Shown one piece after another: positions 35,498 to 43,158 of a DNA stretch of 64,000 nt (positions within the stretch are counted from its first letter, which is position 1; the number at the start of each line of letters is the position of its first letter). The notes under the pieces are model-generated. The model made no database searches, was not told the DNA's origin, and saw nothing but the letters and a program-made list of their open reading frames with translations. The position numbers and the translations under genes were made by a program. Source of the stretch: DASSUW01 sp963835525 (lineage in GTDB: Bacteria; Actinomycetota; Thermoleophilia; Solirubrobacterales; Solirubrobacteraceae); contig CAWIFM010000008.1 of assembly GCA_963835525.1 (NCBI GenBank), positions 558,001 through 622,000 on the forward strand, read 5' to 3'.

Positions 35498-35727
35498 GGG
35501 AGGCGGGGTCGGCTGGGCTGGGCGGGGCTGAAATTCCGCATGGCGCAACGATCGGCCGCGAGTCGGGCTCGGAATCGGCGCAACGTGCGGGGGTGGGGTT
35601 GTTTGTGGTCGTATAGCGATACCTAACCAACCCACGTCTTTCTGGAGTAATGCCGTCGGCGCACCAGCTTCCACGATGCGCAACCGGCCACCCTCGGTGC
35701 CTCTCTCAATGCCGCAGTTCAACCGCG

Positions 35728-36831
35728 CTACAGGAAGGTCCGGCCGTCCCCCCGGTACGTCGGCACGACGTCAACGACTCGGTCACCGCGAACGAGGTGC
35801 AGCACGTCGAAGCGCTCGCACAGCTCGCCGGCCTTGGCGTGGCGGAACCAGACGCGGTCGCCGACCTGCAGGTCGGCGCCGTGCAGCGGCGTCTGGACCT
35901 CGCCGGCGCCCTCCTGGCGGTCGAGCCGCAGGCCCGGCGGGAAGACGGGGCGGGGGAGGCGGTCGCGGCCGGGTGCGCCTGACGCGGGGTAGCCGCCGCC
36001 GAGCACGGTGGCCACGCCGCGCCCGGGGCGGCGCACGACCGGTAGCGCGAAGAAGGCGGCGGGGCGGGGCGTGAAGCTCGTGTAGGCGTCGAACAGGGTC
36101 GGCGCGAGCAGGCCGGATCCCGCCGCCACCTCGGTGACCGCCGGCTCGGCGGCGGTGCCCTGCACGGAGCCGGTGCCGCCGCCGTTGACGAACCGCAGCG
36201 GGGGCAGGGCGGCCACCACGGCGGCGCGGCGCGCCGTCAGCTCGCGCGCTGAGGCGCGCTGCATCGCGCGCAACGCCACGCCGAGCGGCCGGTTGGCCGG
36301 CCGGTCGCCGACCCCGGCGATCTGGGCCTCGTACATCATCAGCCCGTCGAGCTCGAGCCCGCGCGCGGCGATCTCGCGGGCCAGCGCGGCCGCCTGCTCG
36401 GGCGTGCGCAGGGGCGAGCGCTTGGCCCCGACCCGGATCCGGCCGCCCAGCGGCCACCAGCCCGCGTCGACGTCCAGGCACACGCGGCCGCCGTCGAGCA
36501 GCTCGAGGTGCTCGCGGCAGTCGACCATCAGCGTGATGCCGTCGCGCGGCTCGCGCAGCGCAACGCGGTCGACCGTCGGGTAGGCGACCACCGTGTCGTC
36601 GCGCGCCAGCCAGAGCGCCTCGGGCAGCGTGAACGCCAGCAACCCGCGGAAGCCGGCGTCCAGCGCGCGGTCGATCAGGGCGCGGCAGCGGACCGACTTG
36701 GTGGCCAGCCGGACGCCCTTGCCGCCGGCGCGGCGCAGCAGGTCGGCGGCGTTGGCGTCGAACGCCTCGAGGTCGACGGCGGCGAACGGCGGCGCGAGGT
36801 CGGCGGTGGCGGTTTCCAGGTCCTTCTGCAA
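35728..36831 (-). CDS. PLP-dependent D-threonine aldolase/D-serine dehydratase-like enzyme
   Basis: A 367-aa fold-type III PLP enzyme (alanine-racemase fold). The PLP Lys lies in VRLATKSVRC (about residue 44). CLDVDAGWWPLGGRIRVGAK, FVNGGGTGSV and the C-terminal metal-type His/Asp region (LHGADLQVGDRVWFRHAKAGE) match the amino-acid deaminase/aldolase (DSD1-like) group. The start TTG 36831 is supported by TACCGT 8 nt upstream. The 230-bp gap to the convergent oxidase gene shows no coding features. Confidence 0.85.
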   Translation of the reverse strand: MQKDLETATADLAPPFAAVDLEAFDANAADLLRRAGGKGVRLATKSVRCRALIDRALDAGFRGLLAFTLPEALWLARDDTVVAYPTVDRVALREPRDGITLMVDCREHLELLDGGRVCLDVDAGWWPLGGRIRVGAKRSPLRTPEQAAALAREIAARGLELDGLMMYEAQIAGVGDRPANRPLGVALRAMQRASARELTARRAAVVAALPPLRFVNGGGTGSVQGTAAEPAVTEVAAGSGLLAPTLFDAYTSFTPRPAAFFALPVVRRPGRGVATVLGGGYPASGAPGRDRLPRPVFPPGLRLDRQEGAGEVQTPLHGADLQVGDRVWFRHAKAGELCERFDVLHLVRGDRVVDVVPTYRGDGRTFL

Positions 36832-36839
36832 GGGCTCGC

Positions 36840-36845
36840 ACGGTA
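36840..36845 (-). promoter_or_regulatory. Candidate leaderless -10 box (TACCGT)
   Basis: Complement of 36840-36845, 8 nt before the TTG start at 36831. It supports that unusual start codon. Confidence 0.45.
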
Positions 36846-36889
36846 GCCGCCGTGCGGTTCGCTAAGGTGCCGCCCTTCGTTTGGGGAAC

Positions 36890-37040
36890 ATAAACGCCGA
36901 GTTCCCGCACGGCCTTGCCGGCGGGGAACGGGGGAACCACGGGCCGGGACTCACCGGCCGGGGGCGAATCGCCGCATCTCAGCGGCGTAGCGCGACTTTC
37001 TTTCCGCGCGAGCCCGTCAGCTAACCCCGTAGGCGGAAGA
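36890..37040 (+). promoter_or_regulatory. Cyclic di-AMP (ydaO/yuaA-type) riboswitch
   Basis: The aptamer core is recognisable by GGGGGAACCACGGG, GGCGAATCGCC, CTCAGCGGCGTAGCG, CTTTCTTTCC and the highly conserved 3' block GTCAGCTAACCCCGTAGGCG (37017-37036), which pairs back to ACGCCG near 36894. This is the ydaO/yuaA element, an off-switch that binds c-di-AMP. In actinobacteria it commonly precedes wall-hydrolase genes, and here it ends just before the AAAGGG ribosome site of the NlpC/P60 gene at 37059. The exact ends are approximate. Confidence 0.93.
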
Positions 37041-37058
37041 GAGAAAGGGTCGTCCGCC

Positions 37059-37814
37059 GTGCCTAGCTGTCGTTCGCTCGCCGTGGGGCTCATCGCCTTC
37101 GGTCTCCTGCTGCCCGCCACCGCGTATGCGGACTTCGGCGATCGTTCGCTGCGTCAGGGAAGCCGCGGCCACGACGTGCGCGTGCTCCAGGACTTCCTCA
37201 CGCGGGTCGGGCTGACGACCACGGTCGACGGCCAGTTCGGGCCGTACACGGCCCGGCGTGTGCGCTCGTGGGAGCGCCGCTCCGACACGCGCGTGAACGG
37301 CCGCGTCTCGCGCGGCAACGCGCGCAAGCTGCGGTCGCAGGTCGAGCAGGGCGTCCGCGTCTACGAGTCGGCCCCGGAGCCGACCGCGTCGGCGCCCGCC
37401 GGCGAGAAGGCCACGCTGGGTGCCGACGGCCTGGCCGTCGCGCCCGCCTCGGCGCCGCAGGAGGTCCAGGACGCGATCGCGGCAGCCAACCGGATCGTCG
37501 GCAAGCCGTACAAGTACGGTGGCGGTCACGGCAAGTGGGAGGACTCCGGCTACGACTGCTCTGGCGCGATGTCGTACGCCCTGCACGGCGCCGGCCTCGT
37601 CAACCGCGCGCGCACGTCAGGCGACTACATGCGCTGGGGCAAGGCCGGCAAGGGCTCGTGGATCACGGTCTACGCGCACTCCGGCCACGGTTTCCTCGTC
37701 ATCGCCGGCCTGCGCTTCGACACCGGCTGGAACAACTCCGGCAAGGGCCCCCGGTGGAGCGACGACATGCGCCCGACCGGGGACTACGCGATCCGCCACC
37801 CCAGCGGGCTCTAG
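37059..37814 (+). CDS. Secreted NlpC/P60 hydrolase with peptidoglycan-binding domain, riboswitch-controlled
   Basis: A 251-aa exported enzyme from GTG 37059. Signal peptide (LAVGLIAFGLLLPATAYA), a PG_binding_1 domain (SLRQGSRGHDVRVLQDFLTR, VDGQFGPYTARRVRSWE, residues about 28-90), a linker, then the NlpC/P60 catalytic domain with YKYGGGHGKW, GYDCSGAMSYAL (Cys about 167) and HSGHGFLVIAG. The layout resembles cell-wall remodelling and resuscitation-type hydrolases. The upstream c-di-AMP riboswitch implies repression when c-di-AMP is high. The stop overlaps the convergent DUF6458 gene through CTAG. Confidence 0.92.
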   Translation: MPSCRSLAVGLIAFGLLLPATAYADFGDRSLRQGSRGHDVRVLQDFLTRVGLTTTVDGQFGPYTARRVRSWERRSDTRVNGRVSRGNARKLRSQVEQGVRVYESAPEPTASAPAGEKATLGADGLAVAPASAPQEVQDAIAAANRIVGKPYKYGGGHGKWEDSGYDCSGAMSYALHGAGLVNRARTSGDYMRWGKAGKGSWITVYAHSGHGFLVIAGLRFDTGWNNSGKGPRWSDDMRPTGDYAIRHPSGL

Positions 37815-38020
37815 TACACGTCGCGTTCCCTGACCACGGTGCGGCCGGCATCGCGGCGCGCCGAGTTCAGGAACACGACCGAGATCACGAGCCCGACCAC
37901 GCCGATGATCATCAGGATGAGCCCGACCGTCGCGATCTCGAGGCCCGAGACCGTCGCGTTCACGGCGAAGTAGAGGATCGCGCCGACCGCGATCAAGAAG
38001 AGTGAGGTTCCGATTCCCAT
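37811..38020 (-). CDS. DUF6458-like two-helix membrane protein
   Basis: A 69-aa protein starting MGIGTSLFLIAVGAILYFAV, then GLEIATVGLILMIIGVVGLV, two TM helices in a hairpin with a short basic C-terminus (NSARRDAGRTVVRERDVY). It matches the pattern I know as DUF6458, widespread and uncharacterised in actinobacteria. Confidence 0.8.
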   Translation of the reverse strand: MGIGTSLFLIAVGAILYFAVNATVSGLEIATVGLILMIIGVVGLVISVVFLNSARRDAGRTVVRERDVY

Positions 38021-38055
38021 GGCGCTGTCATCCCCATGACCCGCCGACGTGAAAC

Positions 38056-39090
38056 TCAGGGGTCTATTCGGATGAGCTTCCCGAGCAGGGTTCCGAGGTT
38101 CTGGCCGTTGCCGAGCGGGTCGCCGCTTCCGCCGCCGTCTCCGAACGCCGCGTAGAGCATCCCGTCGGGCCCGAACTGGAGCTGGCCGCCGTTGTGGTTG
38201 GCGAAGTCGCGGTGCGGCTGCGTCAACACGAGGCGACGCGACGGGAACTCCTCGATCTTGATGTCGCCCATCGGATCGACGTAGTAGACGTAGAACAGCC
38301 CGCTGGTCGCGTAGTCGGGCGCGAAGGCGATCGAGAGCAGGCCTCGCTCGAGGTCGCCGGTGCCGACGTCGGCCGAGATGTCCAGGAACGTCGTCGGGAC
38401 GCCGCCCTGGACCTTCTTGACCGTGCCGCCCTTCTCGACCACGAACAGGGTGTTCGGGTCATCGGGGGCCGACGTGACGTAGACCGGCTGGTTGAAGGCC
38501 CCGATCGGCTCCAGGAGCGGCCCGGCGCGCAGGCGGAACACCGGCCCGGCCAGCGAGGCGGCGTAGACGCGCCCCGCGGCGTCCTCGCCGAACGACGACA
38601 GCGCCGGCACGACGAGATTCAGGGCACGGTCGGTGCCGGCCGCCAGGTCGGCGGTCCGCAGCTCGCCGGTGCAGAAGTCGCCGTAGACATAGCGGCCGGC
38701 CAGCGCGGGCAGCGACGGGTCGCGCACCACGTAGCCGCCGGTGATCGAGCAGCGCGCCTCGGTGCCCGCGGACGAGTCCTCGAAGGCGGGTGGCACGTGG
38801 CCGAGGGCCGGGCAGTCGTTGAAGCGCAGCGAGCCCTCGAAGCAGCTCCAGCCGTAGTTGGCGCCCGCGCCGGTCCCGGCCGGCGCCAGGTCGATCTCCT
38901 CGACCGCGTCCTGCCCGACGTCGGAGATGGTCAGGTCCCCGGTCGCGCGGTCGAACGAGAAGCGCCACGGGTTGCGCAGGCCGTAGGCCCAGATCTCCCC
39001 CCGCGCTCCCGGCGTGTTCACGAACGGGTTGTCCGCCGGAACCGTGTACTGGGCTTGGGCATCGGCCGCCCCGAATGCCGGCTCCCCCAT
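38056..39090 (-). CDS. Circularly permuted PQQ sugar dehydrogenase-like propeller, no signal peptide
   Basis: A 344-aa protein related to the secreted enzyme at 32523 but with its halves exchanged. Residues 1-190 match the C-terminal half (YTVPADNPFVN, GLRNPWRFSFDRATGDL, GYVVRDPSLPALAGRYVYGD, LSSFGEDAAGRVYAASLAG). Residues 191-344 match the N-terminal half (FNQPVYVTSAPDD, TLFVVEKGGTVKKV, ERGLLSIAFAPDYATSGLFY, ANHNGGQLQFGPDG with the catalytic-type His about 299) and stop right after GKLIRIDP. In normal enzymes RIDP runs directly into YxVPxDNPF, so the cut lies exactly in that loop. Catalytic His and PQQ-region Arg are retained; no signal peptide is present, which is odd for a PQQ enzyme. Confidence 0.85.
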   Translation of the reverse strand: MGEPAFGAADAQAQYTVPADNPFVNTPGARGEIWAYGLRNPWRFSFDRATGDLTISDVGQDAVEEIDLAPAGTGAGANYGWSCFEGSLRFNDCPALGHVPPAFEDSSAGTEARCSITGGYVVRDPSLPALAGRYVYGDFCTGELRTADLAAGTDRALNLVVPALSSFGEDAAGRVYAASLAGPVFRLRAGPLLEPIGAFNQPVYVTSAPDDPNTLFVVEKGGTVKKVQGGVPTTFLDISADVGTGDLERGLLSIAFAPDYATSGLFYVYYVDPMGDIKIEEFPSRRLVLTQPHRDFANHNGGQLQFGPDGMLYAAFGDGGGSGDPLGNGQNLGTLLGKLIRIDP

Positions 39091-39114
39091 GCGCCGGTTG
39101 CCAAACTAAGCGGT

Positions 39115-40272
39115 ATGGAGATATCGACCGCCGCGACGTACGCGCTCACCGACGACCAGCTCGAGTTCCGCGACACGATCCGTCAGATCGTGGCCGAGCG
39201 GGTCGCGCCGCGTGCGGCGGAGATCGACGCGAAGGCCGAGTACCCGTGGGACATCCGCAAGCTGTTCGCCGAGCAGGACCTGCTCGGTCTCCCGTTCCCG
39301 GAGGAGTACGGCGGCACCGGCACCGGGGCGCTGATGCTCAACGTGGCGATCGAGGAGGTCGCACGCGCGTGCGCCTCGAGCGCCCTGATCCTGATGATCC
39401 AGGAGCTGGGCACGCTGCCGATCCGGCTCTTCGGCACCGAGGAGCAGAAGCAGCGCTTCCTGCCGCGGTGCGCGAGCGGTGAGTGGTCGCCGGCCTTCGC
39501 GCTGAGCGAGCCCGAGGCGGGCTCCGATCCCGGCGGCATGATCACCAACGCCGTACGCGACGGCGACGAGTGGGTGATCACCGGGACCAAGAACTGGATC
39601 ACCAACCTCGGGATCGCCGACTTCTACATCGTGTTCGCCAAGACCGACCGGACGGCCGCTCGCTCGCGTGGGATCAGCGCCTTCGTGGTCGAGGCCGACC
39701 GGCCCGGCTTCAGCGTCGGCAAGCTCGAGCACAAGCTCGGGATCAAGGGCTCGCCGACCGGCCAGCCGATCTTCGACGACGTGCGCGTGCCGGTCGGGAA
39801 CCTGATCGGCGAGGTCGACAAGGGCATGCGCGTCGCGCTCGGCACGCTCGACCACTCGCGCCTCGGCGTCGCCGCCCAGGCCGTCGGCATCGCCCAGGGC
39901 GCGACCGACTACGCGGCCGCCTACGCCGTCGAGCGCCGCCAGTTCGGCCGGCCGATCGCGGACTTCCAGGGCATCCAGTTCAAGCTTGCCGACATGGAGA
40001 CGCGCACGGCCGCCGCGCGCGAGCTGCTCTACCGCGCCTGCGCCAAGATCGATCGCGGCGAAAACGACGCCGGCAAGTACTCCGCCATGGCCAAGCTGTT
40101 CGCCTCCGACACGGCGATGGCGGTCACCGTCGAGGCGGTCCAGGTGCTGGGCGGCTTCGGCTACGTCACCGAATACCCCGTGGAGCGCTACATGCGAGAC
40201 GCGAAGATCACGCAGATCTACGAGGGCACCAACGAGATCCAGCGACTGGTCATCGCGCGTAGCCTTCGATAG
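39115..40272 (+). CDS. Acyl-CoA dehydrogenase
   Basis: A 385-aa FAD-dependent dehydrogenase. N-terminal helices (LTDDQLEFRDTIRQIVAERV), FALSEPEAGSD and ITGTKNWITNLGIADFYIVF for FAD/substrate contact, RRQFGRPIADFQGIQFKLADM, VQVLGGFGYVTEYPVERYMRD and the catalytic Glu context ITQIYEGTNEIQRLVIARSL. All core motifs are intact and the length is normal; the chain type resembles short/branched-chain enzymes. ATG 39115 is the start. A membrane zincin gene follows 11 bp later. Confidence 0.95.
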   Translation: MEISTAATYALTDDQLEFRDTIRQIVAERVAPRAAEIDAKAEYPWDIRKLFAEQDLLGLPFPEEYGGTGTGALMLNVAIEEVARACASSALILMIQELGTLPIRLFGTEEQKQRFLPRCASGEWSPAFALSEPEAGSDPGGMITNAVRDGDEWVITGTKNWITNLGIADFYIVFAKTDRTAARSRGISAFVVEADRPGFSVGKLEHKLGIKGSPTGQPIFDDVRVPVGNLIGEVDKGMRVALGTLDHSRLGVAAQAVGIAQGATDYAAAYAVERRQFGRPIADFQGIQFKLADMETRTAAARELLYRACAKIDRGENDAGKYSAMAKLFASDTAMAVTVEAVQVLGGFGYVTEYPVERYMRDAKITQIYEGTNEIQRLVIARSLR

Positions 40273-40283
40273 GAAGACACCAC

Positions 40284-40919
40284 ATGTTCTCTGACCTCCC
40301 CATCGGCCGCCGCATCGCGATGACGGCGCTCATCACCTTCTGCACCGCGATCCTCGTGGTGACGGTGATCGGCGGGCTGTCGACCATCTACGCCGTCAAG
40401 CTGATGCAGATCATCGCCTGCGTCCTGGCCGCCATCGTCGTGCTGGCCGCGATCATGGTGGTGATCACGGGCCGGCTGGCGGACTACACCTCGCCCGAGG
40501 ACGAGGAGGAGTTCGAGGAGCTGGTGCGCCGCTCCGAGCGGCTCGCGAAGGAGAACCTGGCTGCCGAGCCCGACGAGTTCGAGTTCCTCGAGCTCGACCC
40601 GCGCAACCCGCGCGACTTCGAGGAGCTGGTCCGCGAGGCGCTCGACGACCTGCCCGACCTGCTGCTCAAGGCGCTCGACCACGTCGCCGTCGTGATCTCC
40701 GACAAGGGTCGCCGCCACCGCGCCTACGGGCTGTACCAGGGCGACACCGCGGCCCGCGACAACTACCCGGACCGGATCATCATCTTCCGCGACACGCTGC
40801 TGCGCGACTTCGGCCACGACCCGGACGAGCTTCGCGCGCAGGTCACGCGCACAGTTCGGCACGAGCTGGCGCACCACCTCGGCGCCGACGAGCTCGGCGT
40901 GCGGGAGCTCGGCCTTTGA
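40284..40919 (+). CDS. Membrane-anchored minimal zincin (PF06262-like metallopeptidase family)
   Basis: A 211-aa protein with two N-terminal TM helices (ITFCTAILVVTVIGGLS; IIACVLAAIVVLAAIMVVI), an acidic linker (SPEDEEEFEELVRRSERLAK) and a C-terminal domain of the 'metallopeptidase family protein' type: FEELVREALDDLPDLLLKAL, YGLYQGDTA, RIIIFRDTLLRDFG, TVRHELAHHLGADELGVREL. The HELAHH motif plus the later Asp matches minimal zincins. Domains of this type usually stand alone, so the fused membrane hairpin is notable. TGA shares a base with the next ATG. Confidence 0.82.
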   Translation: MFSDLPIGRRIAMTALITFCTAILVVTVIGGLSTIYAVKLMQIIACVLAAIVVLAAIMVVITGRLADYTSPEDEEEFEELVRRSERLAKENLAAEPDEFEFLELDPRNPRDFEELVREALDDLPDLLLKALDHVAVVISDKGRRHRAYGLYQGDTAARDNYPDRIIIFRDTLLRDFGHDPDELRAQVTRTVRHELAHHLGADELGVRELGL

Positions 40920-41938
40920 TGATCGTGATGACACCCGAGGCCACCGAGGCCAACATCGAGGCGGTCAAGAAGCGCCTCGAGACTACCGGCGTGCACGTGC
41001 TCGTCCTGCCCGGCGAGCTGACGACGGCCATTGGCGCGATCGGCGACCCGGAGGGCGTGCGCGAGCTCGGCCTCGAGGGCATGTCCGGCGTGGACCGCGT
41101 GGTGCCGATCTCACGGCCGTACAAGCTCGCCTCGTCCGAGCTCGCCCACCACGAGCCGACGGTCTTCAGCGTCGACGGCCGCGAGGTCGGCGGCGAGCGG
41201 ACGTTCTGCCTGATCGCCGGGCCGTGCACGGTCGAGTCGCGCGAGCAGACGCTCGAGGTGGCGCGCACGGTGGCGGCCGCCGGCGCCGCGATGCTGCGCG
41301 GCGGCGCCTACAAGCCGCGGACGTCGCCGTTCGCCTTCAAGGGGCTCGGGATCGAAGGGCTGAAGATCCTCGCCGAGGCGCACGCCGAGACCGGCCTGCC
41401 GGTGGTGACCGAGTTCCTCGACACCAACCACGCCGAGGCGATCGCCGAGTACGCGGACGTGATCCAGATCGGCGCCCGCAACATGCAGAACTACGCGCTG
41501 CTGGAGGTGGCGGGCAAGCTCGGCAAGCCGGTGCTGCTCAAGCGCGGGCTGTCCTCCTCGCTCGACGAGCTGCTGATGGCGGCGGACTACATCCTCAAGG
41601 AGGGGATGGACAGGGTGATGCTGTGCGAGCGCGGCATCCGCACGTTCGAGACGGCGACGCGCTTCACGCTCGACCTCTCGGCCGTGCCGTGGCTGAAGCT
41701 GCACACCCACCTGCCGGTGATCGTCGATCCGAGCCACGCGTCGGGCGACCGGCGGCTGGTAGAGCCGCTGGCCCGCGCCGCCGCCGCGGTCGGCGCCGAC
41801 GGCATCATCGTCGAGGTCCACCAGGACCCCGAGGAGGCGCTCTGCGACGGCCCGCAGGCGCTCTACGCGCGCGACTTCGCGGGGTTCGCGGAGCGCGTGT
41901 CCGCCCACGCGGCGTTGACCGGCCGCCGGCTGTCCTGA
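40919..41938 (+). CDS. aroF: 3-deoxy-7-phosphoheptulonate (DAHP) synthase, type I-beta
   Basis: A 339-aa enzyme condensing PEP and erythrose-4-phosphate in the first shikimate step. A ferredoxin-like N-terminal regulatory domain (residues 1-70, MIVMTPEATEANIEAVKKRL) precedes the TIM barrel with LIAGPCTVES, LRGGAYKPRTSPFAFKGLG, VTEFLDTNH, DVIQIGARNMQNY, LLKRGLSSSLDELL and VDPSHASGDR, all catalytic/metal-site signatures. ATG 40919 overlaps the previous stop as TGATG. The 3' 76 bp overlap the antisense EamA gene. Confidence 0.95.
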   Translation: MIVMTPEATEANIEAVKKRLETTGVHVLVLPGELTTAIGAIGDPEGVRELGLEGMSGVDRVVPISRPYKLASSELAHHEPTVFSVDGREVGGERTFCLIAGPCTVESREQTLEVARTVAAAGAAMLRGGAYKPRTSPFAFKGLGIEGLKILAEAHAETGLPVVTEFLDTNHAEAIAEYADVIQIGARNMQNYALLEVAGKLGKPVLLKRGLSSSLDELLMAADYILKEGMDRVMLCERGIRTFETATRFTLDLSAVPWLKLHTHLPVIVDPSHASGDRRLVEPLARAAAAVGADGIIVEVHQDPEEALCDGPQALYARDFAGFAERVSAHAALTGRRLS

Positions 41939-42816
41939 CGGCTGGTGAGGTTCGCGCCCACGAGCGCGGCCACGGTGATCACCGCGCCGAGCAGCTCCAT
42001 GCCGTCCGGGTGGTAGCCGCGCACGATCGCGATCGTGAAGGCGACCACGGGGACGAGGTTCATGAACAGCGCGGCGTTGGGCGCCCCGAGCCGCTTGACA
42101 CCCTCGTTCCAGGCCAGCACCGCGGCCAGCGCGCCGATCACGACGATGTAGAGGAGCTGCCACCAGATCGCCGCCACGTCGCTCGCTGTGGGCGAGGTGA
42201 GCCAGCCGGCCGCGGTGGCCGCCGCGGTGACCACGACGACGGTGATGGTGCCGCCGGTGGCGCTCAGCGCCGTGTAGCGCAGCGAGGTGTAGCCGGCGAA
42301 CCGCCGCGCACCGAACGTGTAGACGACGAAGAGCGCGGTGCCGATCAGCACCAGCACGTCGCCACCGTTGACGCCGCCGTGCAGCAGCGCGGTGGGGTCG
42401 CCGTGGCCGATCACGAGCAGCACGCCGGCCAGCGCCAACAGCACGAAGCCGAGCGTGACGGGGCGGGGCGCGCGGCGCGCGAGGGCGGCGTCGGCCAGCA
42501 GCGTCATCAGCGGGCTGGTGGCCACGATCAGCGCCGCGTGCTCGGGCGTCGTGTGCTCGAGTCCGGCGAACGCGAAGAGGTTGAAGCCGGCGATGCCCGC
42601 CGACCCGAAGGCCCACAGCTCGAGCCCGCGGCCCTCGAGCCGCAGCGCCCTCATCCCCTCGAAGATCCACAGCAGCGCCAGGAAGCCGGCTGCCGCGAGC
42701 AAATAGCGGATCGCGGTCAGATGGAAGGGGTCGACGTACACGATCGCCGAGGCGGCGATCGGGAACATCGCGCCCCAGCCGAAGGCCGGGACGAGGCTGG
42801 GGAGGAAGCGCCGCAC
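41863..42816 (-). CDS. EamA/DMT-family transporter
   Basis: A 317-aa membrane protein with about ten TM helices in two EamA repeats: FGWGAMFPIAASAIVYVDPF and LTAIRYLLAAAGFLALL in the first, VLVLIGTALFVVYTFGARRF and GALAAVLAWNEGVKRLGAPN in the second, then AALFMNLVPVVAFTIAIV. It probably exports a small metabolite such as an amino acid. The GTG start lies 7 nt after TACTAT. Its last 25 codons, beyond the final helix, run antisense into the DAHP synthase gene. Confidence 0.85.
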   Translation of the reverse strand: MRRFLPSLVPAFGWGAMFPIAASAIVYVDPFHLTAIRYLLAAAGFLALLWIFEGMRALRLEGRGLELWAFGSAGIAGFNLFAFAGLEHTTPEHAALIVATSPLMTLLADAALARRAPRPVTLGFVLLALAGVLLVIGHGDPTALLHGGVNGGDVLVLIGTALFVVYTFGARRFAGYTSLRYTALSATGGTITVVVVTAAATAAGWLTSPTASDVAAIWWQLLYIVVIGALAAVLAWNEGVKRLGAPNAALFMNLVPVVAFTIAIVRGYHPDGMELLGAVITVAALVGANLTSRQDSRRPVNAAWADTRSANPAKSRA

Positions 42817-42823
42817 CCGACCT

Positions 42824-42829
42824 ATAGTA
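42824..42829 (-). promoter_or_regulatory. Candidate leaderless -10 box (TACTAT)
   Basis: Complement of 42824-42829, 7 nt upstream of GTG 42816; no Shine-Dalgarno lies between. Confidence 0.5.
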
Positions 42830-42843
42830 CGACGATCATCGAA

Positions 42844-43158
42844 CTATCGTGAGAGGACGGCGACGATGGCAGCGGGAGACATGTCCGCGAGCGGCGTGCC
42901 ATGCGGCCGCAGCTCGTAGAGCGTCGCCCTCGTCCCGTCATCCGAGATCGTCAGCAACCGCGCGCGTGGGGCGTGTGCGCGCAACTCGTTCACGGCGGCG
43001 GCGTGCGTGTCGGAGGCGACGACTACGAGCGAGTCGCCGTGGCCCTCGAGCGTCCTGAGTGCCTGGTCCGGCGTCGCGACGTCCGCCAGCACCTCCATGC
43101 CCGCGTCGCGGAGGAGCTCGCCCAGCAGGCGCGGCACACCGATGAGGATCGCCTTCAC
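42844..43158 (-). CDS. Degenerate receiver-like protein co-encoded with a two-component system
   Basis: A 104-aa protein with alternating strands and helices like a response-regulator receiver (MKAILIGVPRLLGELLRDAG, LVVVASDTHAAAVNEL, ARLLTISDDG), but without the usual acidic pocket (DD) and without an obvious phospho-Asp/Lys set. Its ATG overlaps the response-regulator TGA (ATGA), so it is made with the kinase and regulator of the same operon. It may be an atypical receiver or a connector; function is inferred from fold-like pattern and context only. Confidence 0.6.
   Translation of the reverse strand: MKAILIGVPRLLGELLRDAGMEVLADVATPDQALRTLEGHGDSLVVVASDTHAAAVNELRAHAPRARLLTISDDGTRATLYELRPHGTPLADMSPAAIVAVLSR

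Noticed and set aside
35498..35727. 230-bp gap between the aldonolactone oxidase and the PLP enzyme as a possible small gene or RNA
   Set aside because: No frame with a ribosome site or domain was seen; only G-rich runs and no stable hairpin with a terminal U-run, so nothing is claimed.
38056..39090. Permuted sugar dehydrogenase as remains of a tandem duplication cut by frameshift
   Set aside because: Neither flank contains the missing half, both neighbours are intact unrelated genes, and the single open frame has normal coding character throughout.
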